In this document: in pieces, positions 47,701 to 59,700 of the stretch
Layout: the number at the start of each line of letters is the position of its first letter
Numbering within the stretch: position 1 is the first letter of the stretch
Assembly: GCA_947568835.1 (NCBI GenBank)
Contig: OX387605.1
Location: forward strand, 7,630,418-7,694,417
Direction: 5' to 3'
Length of the DNA stretch: 64,000 nucleotides
From: Protonemura montana
Lineage: Eukaryota; Arthropoda; Insecta; Plecoptera; Nemouridae
Made by a program: the position numbers and the translations under genes
Notes under the pieces: generated by a model
What the model was told of the DNA's origin: nothing
Seen by the model: the letters and a program-made list of their open reading frames with translations, nothing else
The model's database searches: none

Positions 47701-50700
47701 ATGTGGCCTTAATGAGGTATGCTAATGTTGTTCCGTTATTAATTTAATCCACATTCTCTAAACTTGTGTCTTTACTTTGCATCCTCATCCCCTTGAGAAC
47801 TTTTGAAACAACATGTTTCTAATGGTTAGAGGTAACAGTGATGCCATTATTTCAGCTTCAAGCAACAAGTAGCAGTTGTGATGGTTTGGTCATCTACCCA
47901 ACAAGTGTCTTTTATGCCGTGCCATATTGGAGTTGGAGGCTTTTTTACAACGGAACGCACGGAGTTAAGGAGACAATGGCAACAATAAGCCAATCCTACG
48001 CCATCCATCTTTGGCGGTCAATGATGTACCTTACTGGTGTTGACAAAGAATATAAAGCCTTAGACAGTGTTGGAAAAAACCATCCAAAGGCAATACTATC
48101 AAAAATGTACTGCCCACTTGCATACAAACACCATTCACAGAAGTAAATAACTATATGTCCATTGCCAGAAAATTGCTGTCATTTCTAGAACCTAGTCAAA
48201 TTTTCCTCGTTGTAAACACTGTAACAATACCAACCAACTCCCTAGGTCGAACTTTAAAGAATTTGAAGAAGGCTGAAGAAAAAAAACTCAAGAATTCACC
48301 TCGAAAAAAAAAATGTATATAATCATTTATTGTGGTGAAGAAAAAAATAGAGAGGGAGTGCAAGTTACTGGAGAAGAAAATGTGTGCCGCATGGTCACTG
48401 TCAGTGTTAGAGATATAACTAATTAATTGTTGAGTGTTGCACTGGTTTCAGGTGAAGGAGTGTGAAGGGATGGATGAAGGGATGGGGGCACCAGGCAATG
48501 CTAATTTTCTTCTCCAGTAGGTTGCGCTCCCTGTTTCCTTCTTCACCAGAACATATAATAGCCGGCCTGGAGCTAAATCCCGCTCATTGTGCACTCCTAT
48601 CTTTTCCCGTTACAAACCACTCTGGTCGTTGTCTATATGGCTGACGCAAAACTCACCTGCCAGCAAGATCGACCAGATGCACCTTGGAGACAGTCTCGCT
48701 GGGCATCATCTCGTTATTGAAGCCGGCCTGTGCAAACGTCAGAGTGAAAATGGCGTGCGAGCGAGAACTCGTGTTGTTCATGTTGGTGGAAGCCGTCGTC
48801 CGCTGCATGTTCCCGCGGTGCATCAGTTCCTAAGGAAAAACAACACGGGTTCTAGGCATAATGACCACTTGCAAATCCAGCCATTCATTTGTATTTTAAG
48901 AGTGGTTTTATGTTGACCTTCTTACTACTTGACATTTATTGGTGAAACATTAGCATTCCTTTGTTTATTATTGCTAATAGGCACCTGGTTAATACATCCA
49001 TTCACAGTGTACGATGCTAACTTTGTCAATAGAAAGTAGGTAGGTAGTTAAGTTTGATCTCAGAACGTTAGTTGACGCATAGTTGCCGTATAAAATGACA
49101 CACTTAAGAGCGTAAATCCCAGGCAAAAGATTTGGAAAAATTCCAACTTTGTAGACAAAATACCTGCAGTCAAATGCATTCCCACTCAGAGCTAGCTTAA
49201 GCTCACTCTCCTTTATACTCCACCCACAAAAATCCATGCTCTACACACACATTACAGTTTGTAAAGCTCGTCGACGTGAAGGATACCTGGATGTGTTCGT
49301 AGTCCGTGACGAGATGGTAGGAGAGGTCTTGCACGTACGGGCCAAGCCGTGGATGCTCTCGCACACGTAGGCTGTGATGGTCACCTGGCGTGAGCAGGTC
49401 CTTGACACGCTCGTTGTAGATCTCCAGGTAAGAGACCTCGGTGCGGTAGCTGGCTCCCGCTGCCTTGCCCACCGCCATCCGGCTGAATAATGTCTGGCAG
49501 ATGCGTGGGATCAGCCCTTGGTTCTCCTGCTCAGCCAAGGAACACACGATTAGCGGTTAGTCTAACAGTTTAAGCGTGCGTGGAACAGAAAAAACCATTG
49601 ACTAGCAAGATTTCAAAGTGCCTTTGTATACAAACAATACAACCAAACTTCAAAGAGGTTTTTCAATTACCAAATTTGCTACGCAGGTTTGTCAAAGTAA
49701 CCTGGCCACAATCCTGACCGATGTAAAGAAGCTCATCTCTCCCTGAACTCACCGGAGTGCCCATCATGGTGAACGTCTTGCCTGATCCAGTCTGACCGTA
49801 TGCAAACACGCAGGCGTTGTATCCCTCGTACGCGCTGTCGATCACGTCTGTGCCGAGGTCCTCGAAAACCTGCCAACAGGATGAGCACTCGGTCAACAAG
49901 CGTGCAATTACCCAATTGTTGATTGTCGAATGTCCATATCTTAATTACTTGAAGATGTGGTCCATTTCAGTATAAGGTGAGGTAAGCAGGGTGGCATCAT
50001 CTTCTACAATTGAAGACGGGATATTGTAAGAGTAGGCCACATATGAACATACGTCTGACTCGTTCCATCTTGGATGACTAATTATTCTACAAGTGCCTTG
50101 GTCCTATCTCAAATAGGTGCCTTAATTGCTAGAATGCAATTAAGCCACCCATAAATGCTGCTAAATTTGAACCCAAAAAAAACACACAATAAATAACTTA
50201 TTATCAAAAAAAACTAACTTGGAGAGGAACAATACAAAGAATAAATTTGGGTAATGCTCTGTTACTTCAACCAATAGTTTTGCAGTTTTTACAGTAGTTT
50301 TGTTAGTTTGGGTTGTACCAAAATCTTTAACTACAGTTGAGCTTCCTAACTCATAGAAAAAACTGAATTTCACTGCATGTGATAGGAAGTTTTAATAGCA
50401 ATAGTTTCAAATAAGGGTCATTCCATGTGAAATAGGACCACTTTAAATGAGTTTTGACCTTGACCGACTCAGAATTTCATGAAATTCGGCACACTTGTTC
50501 AGAATGTTGGTTTGAGTAAAAGTATTTTTTTGTTTGTTTTTTACTCGAAGAGTTCAAAAGTTACAGGGGGTTGAAGTTCGGGTGTTTTCACCCCCCGCGC
50601 GCGTATCACCGTCACATTATATACTTTATCTCGGGTTGTATGACAGCTACAGAGTTCCAGGAGAGCTCATCTGAAAGCTAATTAAATTCTCTACTTGAAT

Positions 50701-53700
50701 ATATAATAATATGTTCCACTTGGTGGACAGCTAATTTACCTTGATTTTCTACATCTGCATTTTCAAAAAACGCCACTGGAAAAAACCCTCCCCTTTCATT
50801 TACCTAAAAAAAATGTATTAATGTTGCCAACATCTGAATGAATATTTGTGCCAAAATTCAGAGTTGGCCCTTCACAGGTTTTCAAGAAAAAAAATATCTT
50901 GTGTAAAAAAGTTTTTTATCAGGCAGTTCCAGAGCATAGATCCTATACCCACAATGCGTAAAAGCTCAGGCTTTTATCAACATGGTGAGTAATGCTCATT
51001 TTACATTTGATTGTGTTTGTTCCACTTTTCAATACACGTTTATTCTTGAAAGTACACTTTCATCAAGTGACATGTTGAAACTAGAAATGTGTGCAGAAGT
51101 CAAAAACTTATAATTTCTTGTCTGAACCTCAAACTTGATAACCTGCATTAGTTTCTCTTCACATATTTGTATTTCCAATTTATTGTTTATGGCTCTTTTG
51201 CCCTTTTACAATATATCTACCACACATCACATTTGCATCACTTGCACCCAACCAAGGTACAAGTTGGCAAGCAGAATTTTACATAAATACACAAGAAGGT
51301 ACAATAATAACATACATTTTTAATATTACAATAATTCACAATTCACTATTGAAGAGTGTAGTAGTGAATTTATTGTCCACACCCTTAACATTTTTTGTGT
51401 TTGTATAATTAAACAATGTGTTCAATTGGACAGTTCTTGAAAGAAGAGTTTGAAGAACATATGAACATTATTGGCAACTTGGAAAGTGACAATCAGATTT
51501 TATTAGCATGGCGTTCAAAATGTGAAAATATTACATCAGTGTGCAGTTACATGAAAATACATTAAAATCCCCAACTTTGTTACTGCTTTCTTGGAAAAAT
51601 CTTCATGCGAGTCATATTCGTCACCGGGGACACAAGTTTCAGCCGCTTCTTGAAACTCTTGATTGCATCACAGCGTTTTCTTTTCAAATATAATTTAGAT
51701 TTACCTTTTAGTCTTTTCCTGTTGAGTAAAGATACACCAAATGCAGCTTAAGACTGGTTAACTAGTTTTAACGCAGAATCTGTTTCCACGAAAGGTTGGT
51801 CAGGTTCAGCAGATTTCGTTGGTGTCTGAATGGAAATGGTATTTTATTCTTTTTGCTTTTGTGGTAGTAGTTTCCGACAGGTCGAGCATAATTTATTCCC
51901 AGGAATAAGTTCCACAATCTCCAGATATTTATTTCTGTATGTTAAATTAATTGATGTCAATCTTTTACCTCTGTGTGTGCCAGTGTGTGTTTTGAAAGGA
52001 TCACAGCACGACTTGTTGCCAAGGCAATAATGTACAAGAAATGTATTTTCATGTAACTGGATACTGATGTAATATTTTCACATATTGAACGGAATGCTAA
52101 TAAAATTTGATTGTCACTTTCCAAGTTGCCAATAATGTTCATATGTTTTTCAAACTCTTCTTTCAAGAAATGTCCAATTGAACACATTTTTTAATTATAC
52201 AAACACAAAAAATGTTAAGGGTGTGGACAATAAATTCACTACTACACTCTTCAATATGTGAAGAGAAACTAATGCAGGTTATCAAGTATGAGGTTCAGAC
52301 AAGAAATTATAAGTTTTTGACTTCTGCACACATTTCTAGTTTCAACATGTCACTTGATGAAAGTGTACTTTCAAGAATAAACGTGTATTGAAAAGTGGAA
52401 CAAACACAATCAAATGTAAAATGAGCATTACTCACCATGTTGATAAAAGCCTGAGCTTTTACGCATTGTGGGTATAGGATCTATGCTCTGGAACTGCCTG
52501 ATAAAAAACTTTTTTACACAAGATATTTTTTTTCTTGAAAACCTGTGAAGGGCCAACTCTGAATTTTGGCACAAATATTCATTCAGATGTTGGCAACATT
52601 AATACATTTTTTTTAGGTAAATGAAAGGGGAGGGTTTTTTCCAGTGGCGTTTTTTGAAAATGCAGATGTAGAAAATCAAGGTAAATTAGCTGTCCACCAA
52701 GTGGAACATATTATTATATATTCAAGTAGAGAATTTAATTAGCTTTCAGATGAGCACTCCTGGAACTCTGTAGCTGTCATACAACCCGAGATAAAGTATA
52801 TAATGTGACGGTGATATGCGCGCGGGGGGTGAAAACACCCGAACTTCAACCCCCTGTAACTTTTGAACTCTTCGAGTAAAAAACAAACAAAAAAATACTT
52901 TTACTCAAACCAACATTCTGAACAAGTGTGCCGAATTTCATGAAATTCTGAGTCGGTCAAGGTCAAGGGTGGTCCTATTTGACATGGAATGACCCATAAC
53001 ACTTCAACTAGGAGTTGAGAAACCTTACTAAAACTCTAAAAACTTGCATCAACTTACTGTTTAACACATACATGATAATTGCAACATATTAAAACTAGTT
53101 GAATTTTCTGTGTGAACATGATATGGATTACTAATCATAGAGAATTGCATAAAGTTATCAAATGAGATGTCTGGCATGATAAGCATGGCCCATTGAACAT
53201 TTATGGCCAATGGCAATGTAATGTGCGACAACTCATTCGAGCAACTGACCATCTCTTGCGACGCGAAGTTCTTGTCGGCATCATCAAACGACCAATATGA
53301 GTAGTCGAAGGTGAAGTCTTTGTAACGTTCTCGACCGAGATCCCCATCCTTTCCTTGAGCAACCTGCAAGAGAAAAGAGCCATGTCACCAATTGCTGTGT
53401 TGAATTATTAGAATGGAGCCCAAAAATATATTCCTACGAACATTCTCTTGCGGATATTTCGAGCACAAAAATATTCTCAAAAATATTCTCCAAGGGAAAT
53501 TTTTTCCGCCAGCTTAAAAGTTAATATGTCAACTAATGTCAATAAAACTGAAAAAAGCATTGTAATTTATTTCACATTTTTAAGCTAGACACTAAAAAAA
53601 CCCTTCATTCCCAAAAACCCCCCAACGAGCCAAAGGAAGATCCAATGGGCTGGGTTAAAAAACTGAGTGTTTTACAACCCTGGCCTTAAAATATTTGTCT

Positions 53701-56700
53701 TTTACAAACCTACAGAATGAATATTCACAGTGTGTAAACAATATTGCCCAAAGTATCCTAATTGACCTAATACCAATATTTACCCAAGACGAGAGAAATT
53801 GTAAATCGGAGAAAATGTTCCTGCTCGAGAATATGCTTGAGCATTTGTCCCTATGGATGGGTGACTGACAGGCCTTATTTCCATACCTAATTTTGTTATT
53901 GAGATTGGTTAGAGTTATTCTTTTCTCTAAGGTTTGGGTTAGAGCAAGTTGGATGGATAAGCAACAAGTCCCCTGGCCATGTGTTTAATGGATACAGTAT
54001 GATTTACCATCATGTCAAACAAATCACAGGAGTAGTAAAAACCACAGGAAAGTATTGAAACCAAGAAGATACAATATCCATTTTTAAAACAATAAAAAAA
54101 TGTTTGCAAAAACTATGCAGGTCCAATAACCTTTCAAAAAACCATGAATATTTGTCATGGACCTTCTGCGGTTGGAACTGGGTTACTACAAATAGAAAAC
54201 CAAACATTTTTAACTTCTAGCCAAATACTAGGTACTTCTAGGTACTAGGTACCTTTGCCTTTGCTCTTTACAGCTACCTAACTGGATAATAACAAAAAAT
54301 ATAGGTAACCATACGTTGAAATGTAGTGCCTACCTAACGATAGCCAAGGTTGTGTGGTAAAACGCACGCTTCTAAGTAACTAGCTCCAAGGAAAAGAACG
54401 ATGTCGCTATACTTGGAAATACCATTTGCGAGTGTAACCCCCCCCCCCCCCCCCCTTAACCACAGGTTAGCAGGTTCAACATGCGGCAAAGCGGTTTGTT
54501 TACATTCTCGTTTGATCGTTCCCAATATAAAAGAAACAAGTGTGCATTTACAACCTGTGAACGCTATTCATTCATTTCATACTAAACAATTTCATAACAA
54601 AGATTGCATTTTAAAAATTTGAATGAAATTGGCTGTGTTACGAGATAGTGAAATATCACTCGTTACCCCCACGTTCTTGAGAGCGGAAGCGCGGATGAGG
54701 GAACCACACTGAAACGCACAAATCGCAAAGCTTGCGCGGGGTCACGAGTAACCCGAGTCATGACTCATACCCGGGACAGAATGACTCGAGCTGTGCCTAA
54801 GGCCTTGACTTGCGAACTTGACCGACGAAGGTGACTAATATTGGATGGATACTGGCTTACTGGTACCTAGTGGCAACGGCATGTGGGTACCACTTACCAT
54901 GCCCCGTGACCGTTTGCACGAGTGAATTTGTTTGCCAAGCGTGGTTTGGTTGCTGTGCTTGTGTAGGGGACGTGTCTTCTCAAATAGCAATGCTCCAAAT
55001 GCTCCGAACCTTTTTTCCTAGGAGGTGTCTGGATTGGGACTGGATGGAAGAAATTGGTAACTCGACGTTCCTTTATTGAGAATATATTGAAGAGAACCGT
55101 CACTAACTAGTCAGTCCTGACCAGAAAATTGTTTTTTATTATTAACAACACAATAACCGTCTCAAAAATTGATGCCCAAACACGGACTCGAACCCCGATC
55201 TTCACCTTTCGCGGGTGTTGCTCTGAACCATTGAGCTATCTGGACACTGGCTTTTTGAGACGATTTTAGTGTATTTGATGAGAATGACGGATCTCCAAGG
55301 AGTTTGCTATTTCTTTGTTGCTGCGAATTTTTATAAGGTCGGGTCGTGGACGTGTCCGATCTGCAAGAATGTTCCCACAACCGAGAGCAGAAAGGGAAGT
55401 GAAGTGACAACACGATGAGGTGAGACATCATATAGGTGTATTGTTTTTTCTTACATCTCGAATAACAAAATTTAGTTGCTTATAGCAAATAATATAGTCC
55501 GATAAATAGGTGTTCAATACCAAGTTATCTATCTATCTATCTATGCTTCAGCTAGAGAAGCCATTAATAAATTCCTCGTCATTCGTAGGTTCTGCAGAAC
55601 AACAATTCTATAAGTAATTTAATATTAAAGGGCGTGAGAAATATTCGCTGGCTTCGGATTACACGGATAGATATTTTCTTCGCCATATCTACGCATTTTA
55701 TACCGTGATTAAATCTATATGAGATTGATTTACCAAACACCTGAAACGTGATCTATTCAAATTTTGTGTTCGGCAGGTTTTGAAATTCGTGCCGGTGTCA
55801 CAAAAGCACATTGTGAAAGAAATAACGGTATAAGAATATTAGTACTTTACTATAAATTTAGAAGCAAGATTGCACCGGTAATCGGCATGAAATGACCAGG
55901 GAACATGATGCACGACAAAATACTTTCTATCGACACTATCAATTTCTTGGGGGCCACGAATCGCCAAATACCACAATATATTCGAATTTTAGAAATTCTT
56001 AGCTATACCCCTTGTTTGTCTTTGCATGTCGGTAAAACCACTTCCGATGAGATTATACAAATGACAATTTAAACCTCATCCTCCATATATAACGACCACA
56101 CAAATTGACGCAAATTTTGACTTGTTCCTAAACAAAATACTTGAAAAGTTAAATTCGTTCTGAAAACGCCACTTGAAACTCGACCTGCAGGTCTGACAAC
56201 ATAATCTCGCTGATCTCTATGGAGATGTGAAATGCGATCCGAAGAAACTAGTTTCCAACTGTGGCAAAACTGTCACACACAATTCACAAACACACATGCG
56301 TCCCGAGATACAAGACTGCTGCATTGAATGCCATGACTAGCGTGGACCGCTTCGCTGAGGGAAAAAATCAGTTTGCGGTTTAGACGAACAAGATAGAAAA
56401 AAGCATACACAATCCTTTCTGAAACTTGATAACAAAGGCAAAAATAGTGTTGCTGAAGCGGGCACGTGCTTCAAGACCAAGCTCGATCCGAGAAAGCTAC
56501 AAAATTATGCGATTACAAAATACCTAGATCATATCGCTCAAGATATTGCGTGTATTAACAGCGTTCACGATTTCCCGCATTGGTGCTTCCAGCCGTTTTT
56601 ATTCCAAGATTACTTGCTGTAAGGCCACTTTACTGACGGTAGATCCTATGGAGAGGTCCGAAACGAATCTAGGGCCCCTTCGACCCGCGTAAATTCTTTC

Positions 56701-59700
56701 CTTCTCCCTCCAAAGACCTAACCACAGCCCTGACTTTAGATTGTTATTATGATACGATCGCTGTAATTTCGGAAATCTAGTTTATTTATTCCCAAATCAA
56801 ACGCATCAATTATAATGAATTAGGTGTGTAACATTAATTTTTAACTTTTCGCGAGTTCACCGAAGTTAAGCAACATTGCGCTGGGTCAGACATTGGAAGG
56901 GTGACCATCATACTCAATTGGCAAGGCCAGCTCTTTTCGGGAGTGAAACTGATTTTGATACAGCTTCACTCGCTTTGCTTCTCATATCTCGCGAAAGCAT
57001 GAATTAATTGAGGAATCCTGTTTTTCGAGGTGTCATCCTTCGGAAGGAGTCTGGCAGAAGTAAAGAGCCGGCACCGGGTTTACCCTCACTCTTCTATAGG
57101 CTAGGTTAGGTTCAACAACATTTCGTTCAATCACAGGCACCATTCTATGATCAGACCAGCGCCACAGGCCCCGTTGACAATTGTGTATCGTCAGGCAACA
57201 CACAATCATTTTCCTTCACATTCGTTCAGTTCCTTACCTTCTGATTGAGAATTCTCGTCTTCTTGCCATCCACTTTGACAATCAAATCTGCATTCATGTC
57301 ACGCTCCCTACGGAACAAACAAACCACGTGGTGAGAATGAGCCGGAAAGGACATGCATGCTTATCTATACATCCTGCAGAAATCATTCACTAAGGAAAGA
57401 TAAACAAAATAGACTGCAAAGATGAGCTGGATACTGGTCACATTGTTACAATTGCAGGAAATTCACTAACATAATATTTTGTCGGAGGGCGACAACGAGA
57501 TGAAATTCGTCTAAAAAATACCAAAATCCAGTAGCTGTCATAATAATTAAGTGAATGTAAGAAATGGTTTTCGAAAGCATGGTAGACGGATTAGATAGAA
57601 GAACAAGGTAGGTACTTGCATTCGGTTGGTACTTACTCCCGCCTCACCCAAAAGAAAATGGGTGTTGCGTTCGACAGAATGCAAAAAACAATTTTAAAAT
57701 ATCTGAATAATGGTTCAGGAAATGCGTTCCTTAAATTGCGTTCAGTTACCTTATGGTAAAGGAACCATTACTTTCTCTAGGTCCAGTATGTCTGGATAGA
57801 ATGATGCAAATAGAAGTGACCGATGCCAATGAAGATGATCGTTGTTAACTAGCAGAAATATTTATATTCATTGTAATAGCTATATTTGCCCCGGACTAAA
57901 TTCGTAAAAAACTACCTCCAATTGGGTGTGTTTTGCTAGCAGCACAAGATCCTTGAAGGGATGTATGTATGTTTGTTTACACTTCGTAACCATCACGAGG
58001 GACCCACGTGCTCTTGTTGGCATTGCGAGCACGATTTATTCGCATTGCTTGATGAGCGCACATTTGGTAGGCGGGGTCTAAAAGTAGGTATGCCTTGACC
58101 ATCATGATAAACTACAGTTTTTACAAGCAATACGTCGTCTTTGCTTGTGTCAAGGCTAATTACGTCAATTAGATGCAAGCATTCTGCATACCGTTTCATG
58201 CTCATATGGACTCAATAATTGCACGGGTGTTTAGGATGAACGGGGTTGAGCCTGCTACTCCCCTGCGAGTGTCATCAGATCTGTCATGTGCAAAGACGCA
58301 TCAGTCATAGAAGTGTAGGCGGCAACTTGACTAAGGTATGTCACAAATTCAATCCCAAATCATTACATTGACTGTTTCAGGCTTATCGCATGGAGACATC
58401 GTCGGTATAAATCAATTTTCCATTGGAATTTTACAAAGCATGAAGAGTAGGTGACATACCTACCTTCCTAATTAATGAGATATGTCTGCTTCAGTTTCTA
58501 CCATTATAGATGAGACCGGCCGCAGGTATGTTAAATCACAACTTTGAACTTCATGTAATTGTACAACCATTCGCAACATTTAAAGCGCATTCCTGTTCCC
58601 AACCCCACACATTCTGGCAACCAATTCAACGTTCTGGCGGTTTTAGGTTCAGTTCAAAGAGACCGGCAACCTAGCGAGGCACTTGTTTTCACATGTTACC
58701 TTCAGCGTATTGCAAAATAGTAGTTGGAATGCTTTTAAAAACACCTCGAGCTAACAGCCAAACAAGAGTTTTTTACACCATTTGCGTACTTGGTATACGT
58801 GTACTTTTGCGTAGCATTCAATTTTTGGTTGCTGGCGTGTGGCTGGTAACTAACCTTCCGACATTTGGTAGAAACCGGCAATAAATTTGCTGATAAGTCA
58901 GTGGGCCAATGAACCAATTACATATTAATAACGAGAAATTGAATCATTCGTGGATTTGAAACTTGATACGATTACGGTTAAACTGTGGTATTTTATTATT
59001 AACAACACTATAACCGCCTAAAAAATTGATGCCCCGTTTGGGCATCAATTTTTGAGACGGTTGTAGTGTTGTTAAAGGGGCATCAATTTTTGAGACGGTT
59101 GTAGTGTTGTTAATAATAAAATACCCCGCGCATTGCAAGCGTTTGCAATTTGAATAAGATTTCATCCCAACCAGCTGTGGTCTTGCGTGTATGTGCAATG
59201 TGCATGTGGACTTTGAAGACTGCTGCAGGCAGTCAGGTATGATGATGGGGTTTCAGATGGGAGAGTATGACAACCTCGGTCACACTATTTCATTTGGTTA
59301 GTTACACATGTGTGTCAAATGCAAAAACCATTCATTTCTAAATTCTTTTGCAATCCGGGCACCTATTGATCAAACCCCAACACCCTACACACATCCACAC
59401 ACGAGACAATGAAGATCCAGCTAAGAGTCGGCATTCAGATAACCAAGAGAATGGGCCATTATCACTCATTGTTATCAATCGACAGCGTTATTGTTAACCC
59501 ACAGTTAAAGGTATACCTTGGAGAAGAATCGACTTGACTTCGAATGTTTTTTTTTTAGTTGATATGACACGGAACATTATAATTTCATCAAATTTGATAT
59601 CGTCAAACAGTTGATGACCATAGGGTGGGTGGGTGCTGCGTAAGGTTAGGGTCTTTGGTTAGGGTGTACGGTAGAAAAACTCGCTACGAATGTGTGAGAC

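Noticed and set aside
54831..55079. 82-codon open frame on the + strand with many cysteines
   Set aside because: No family resemblance, no splice partner seen, and it lies inside a kinesin intron beside repeats; likely chance.
55178..55250. Functional tRNA gene on the minus strand
   Set aside because: Good A and B boxes, but the acceptor ends do not pair well and the sequence is joined to repeat arms found elsewhere in the window.
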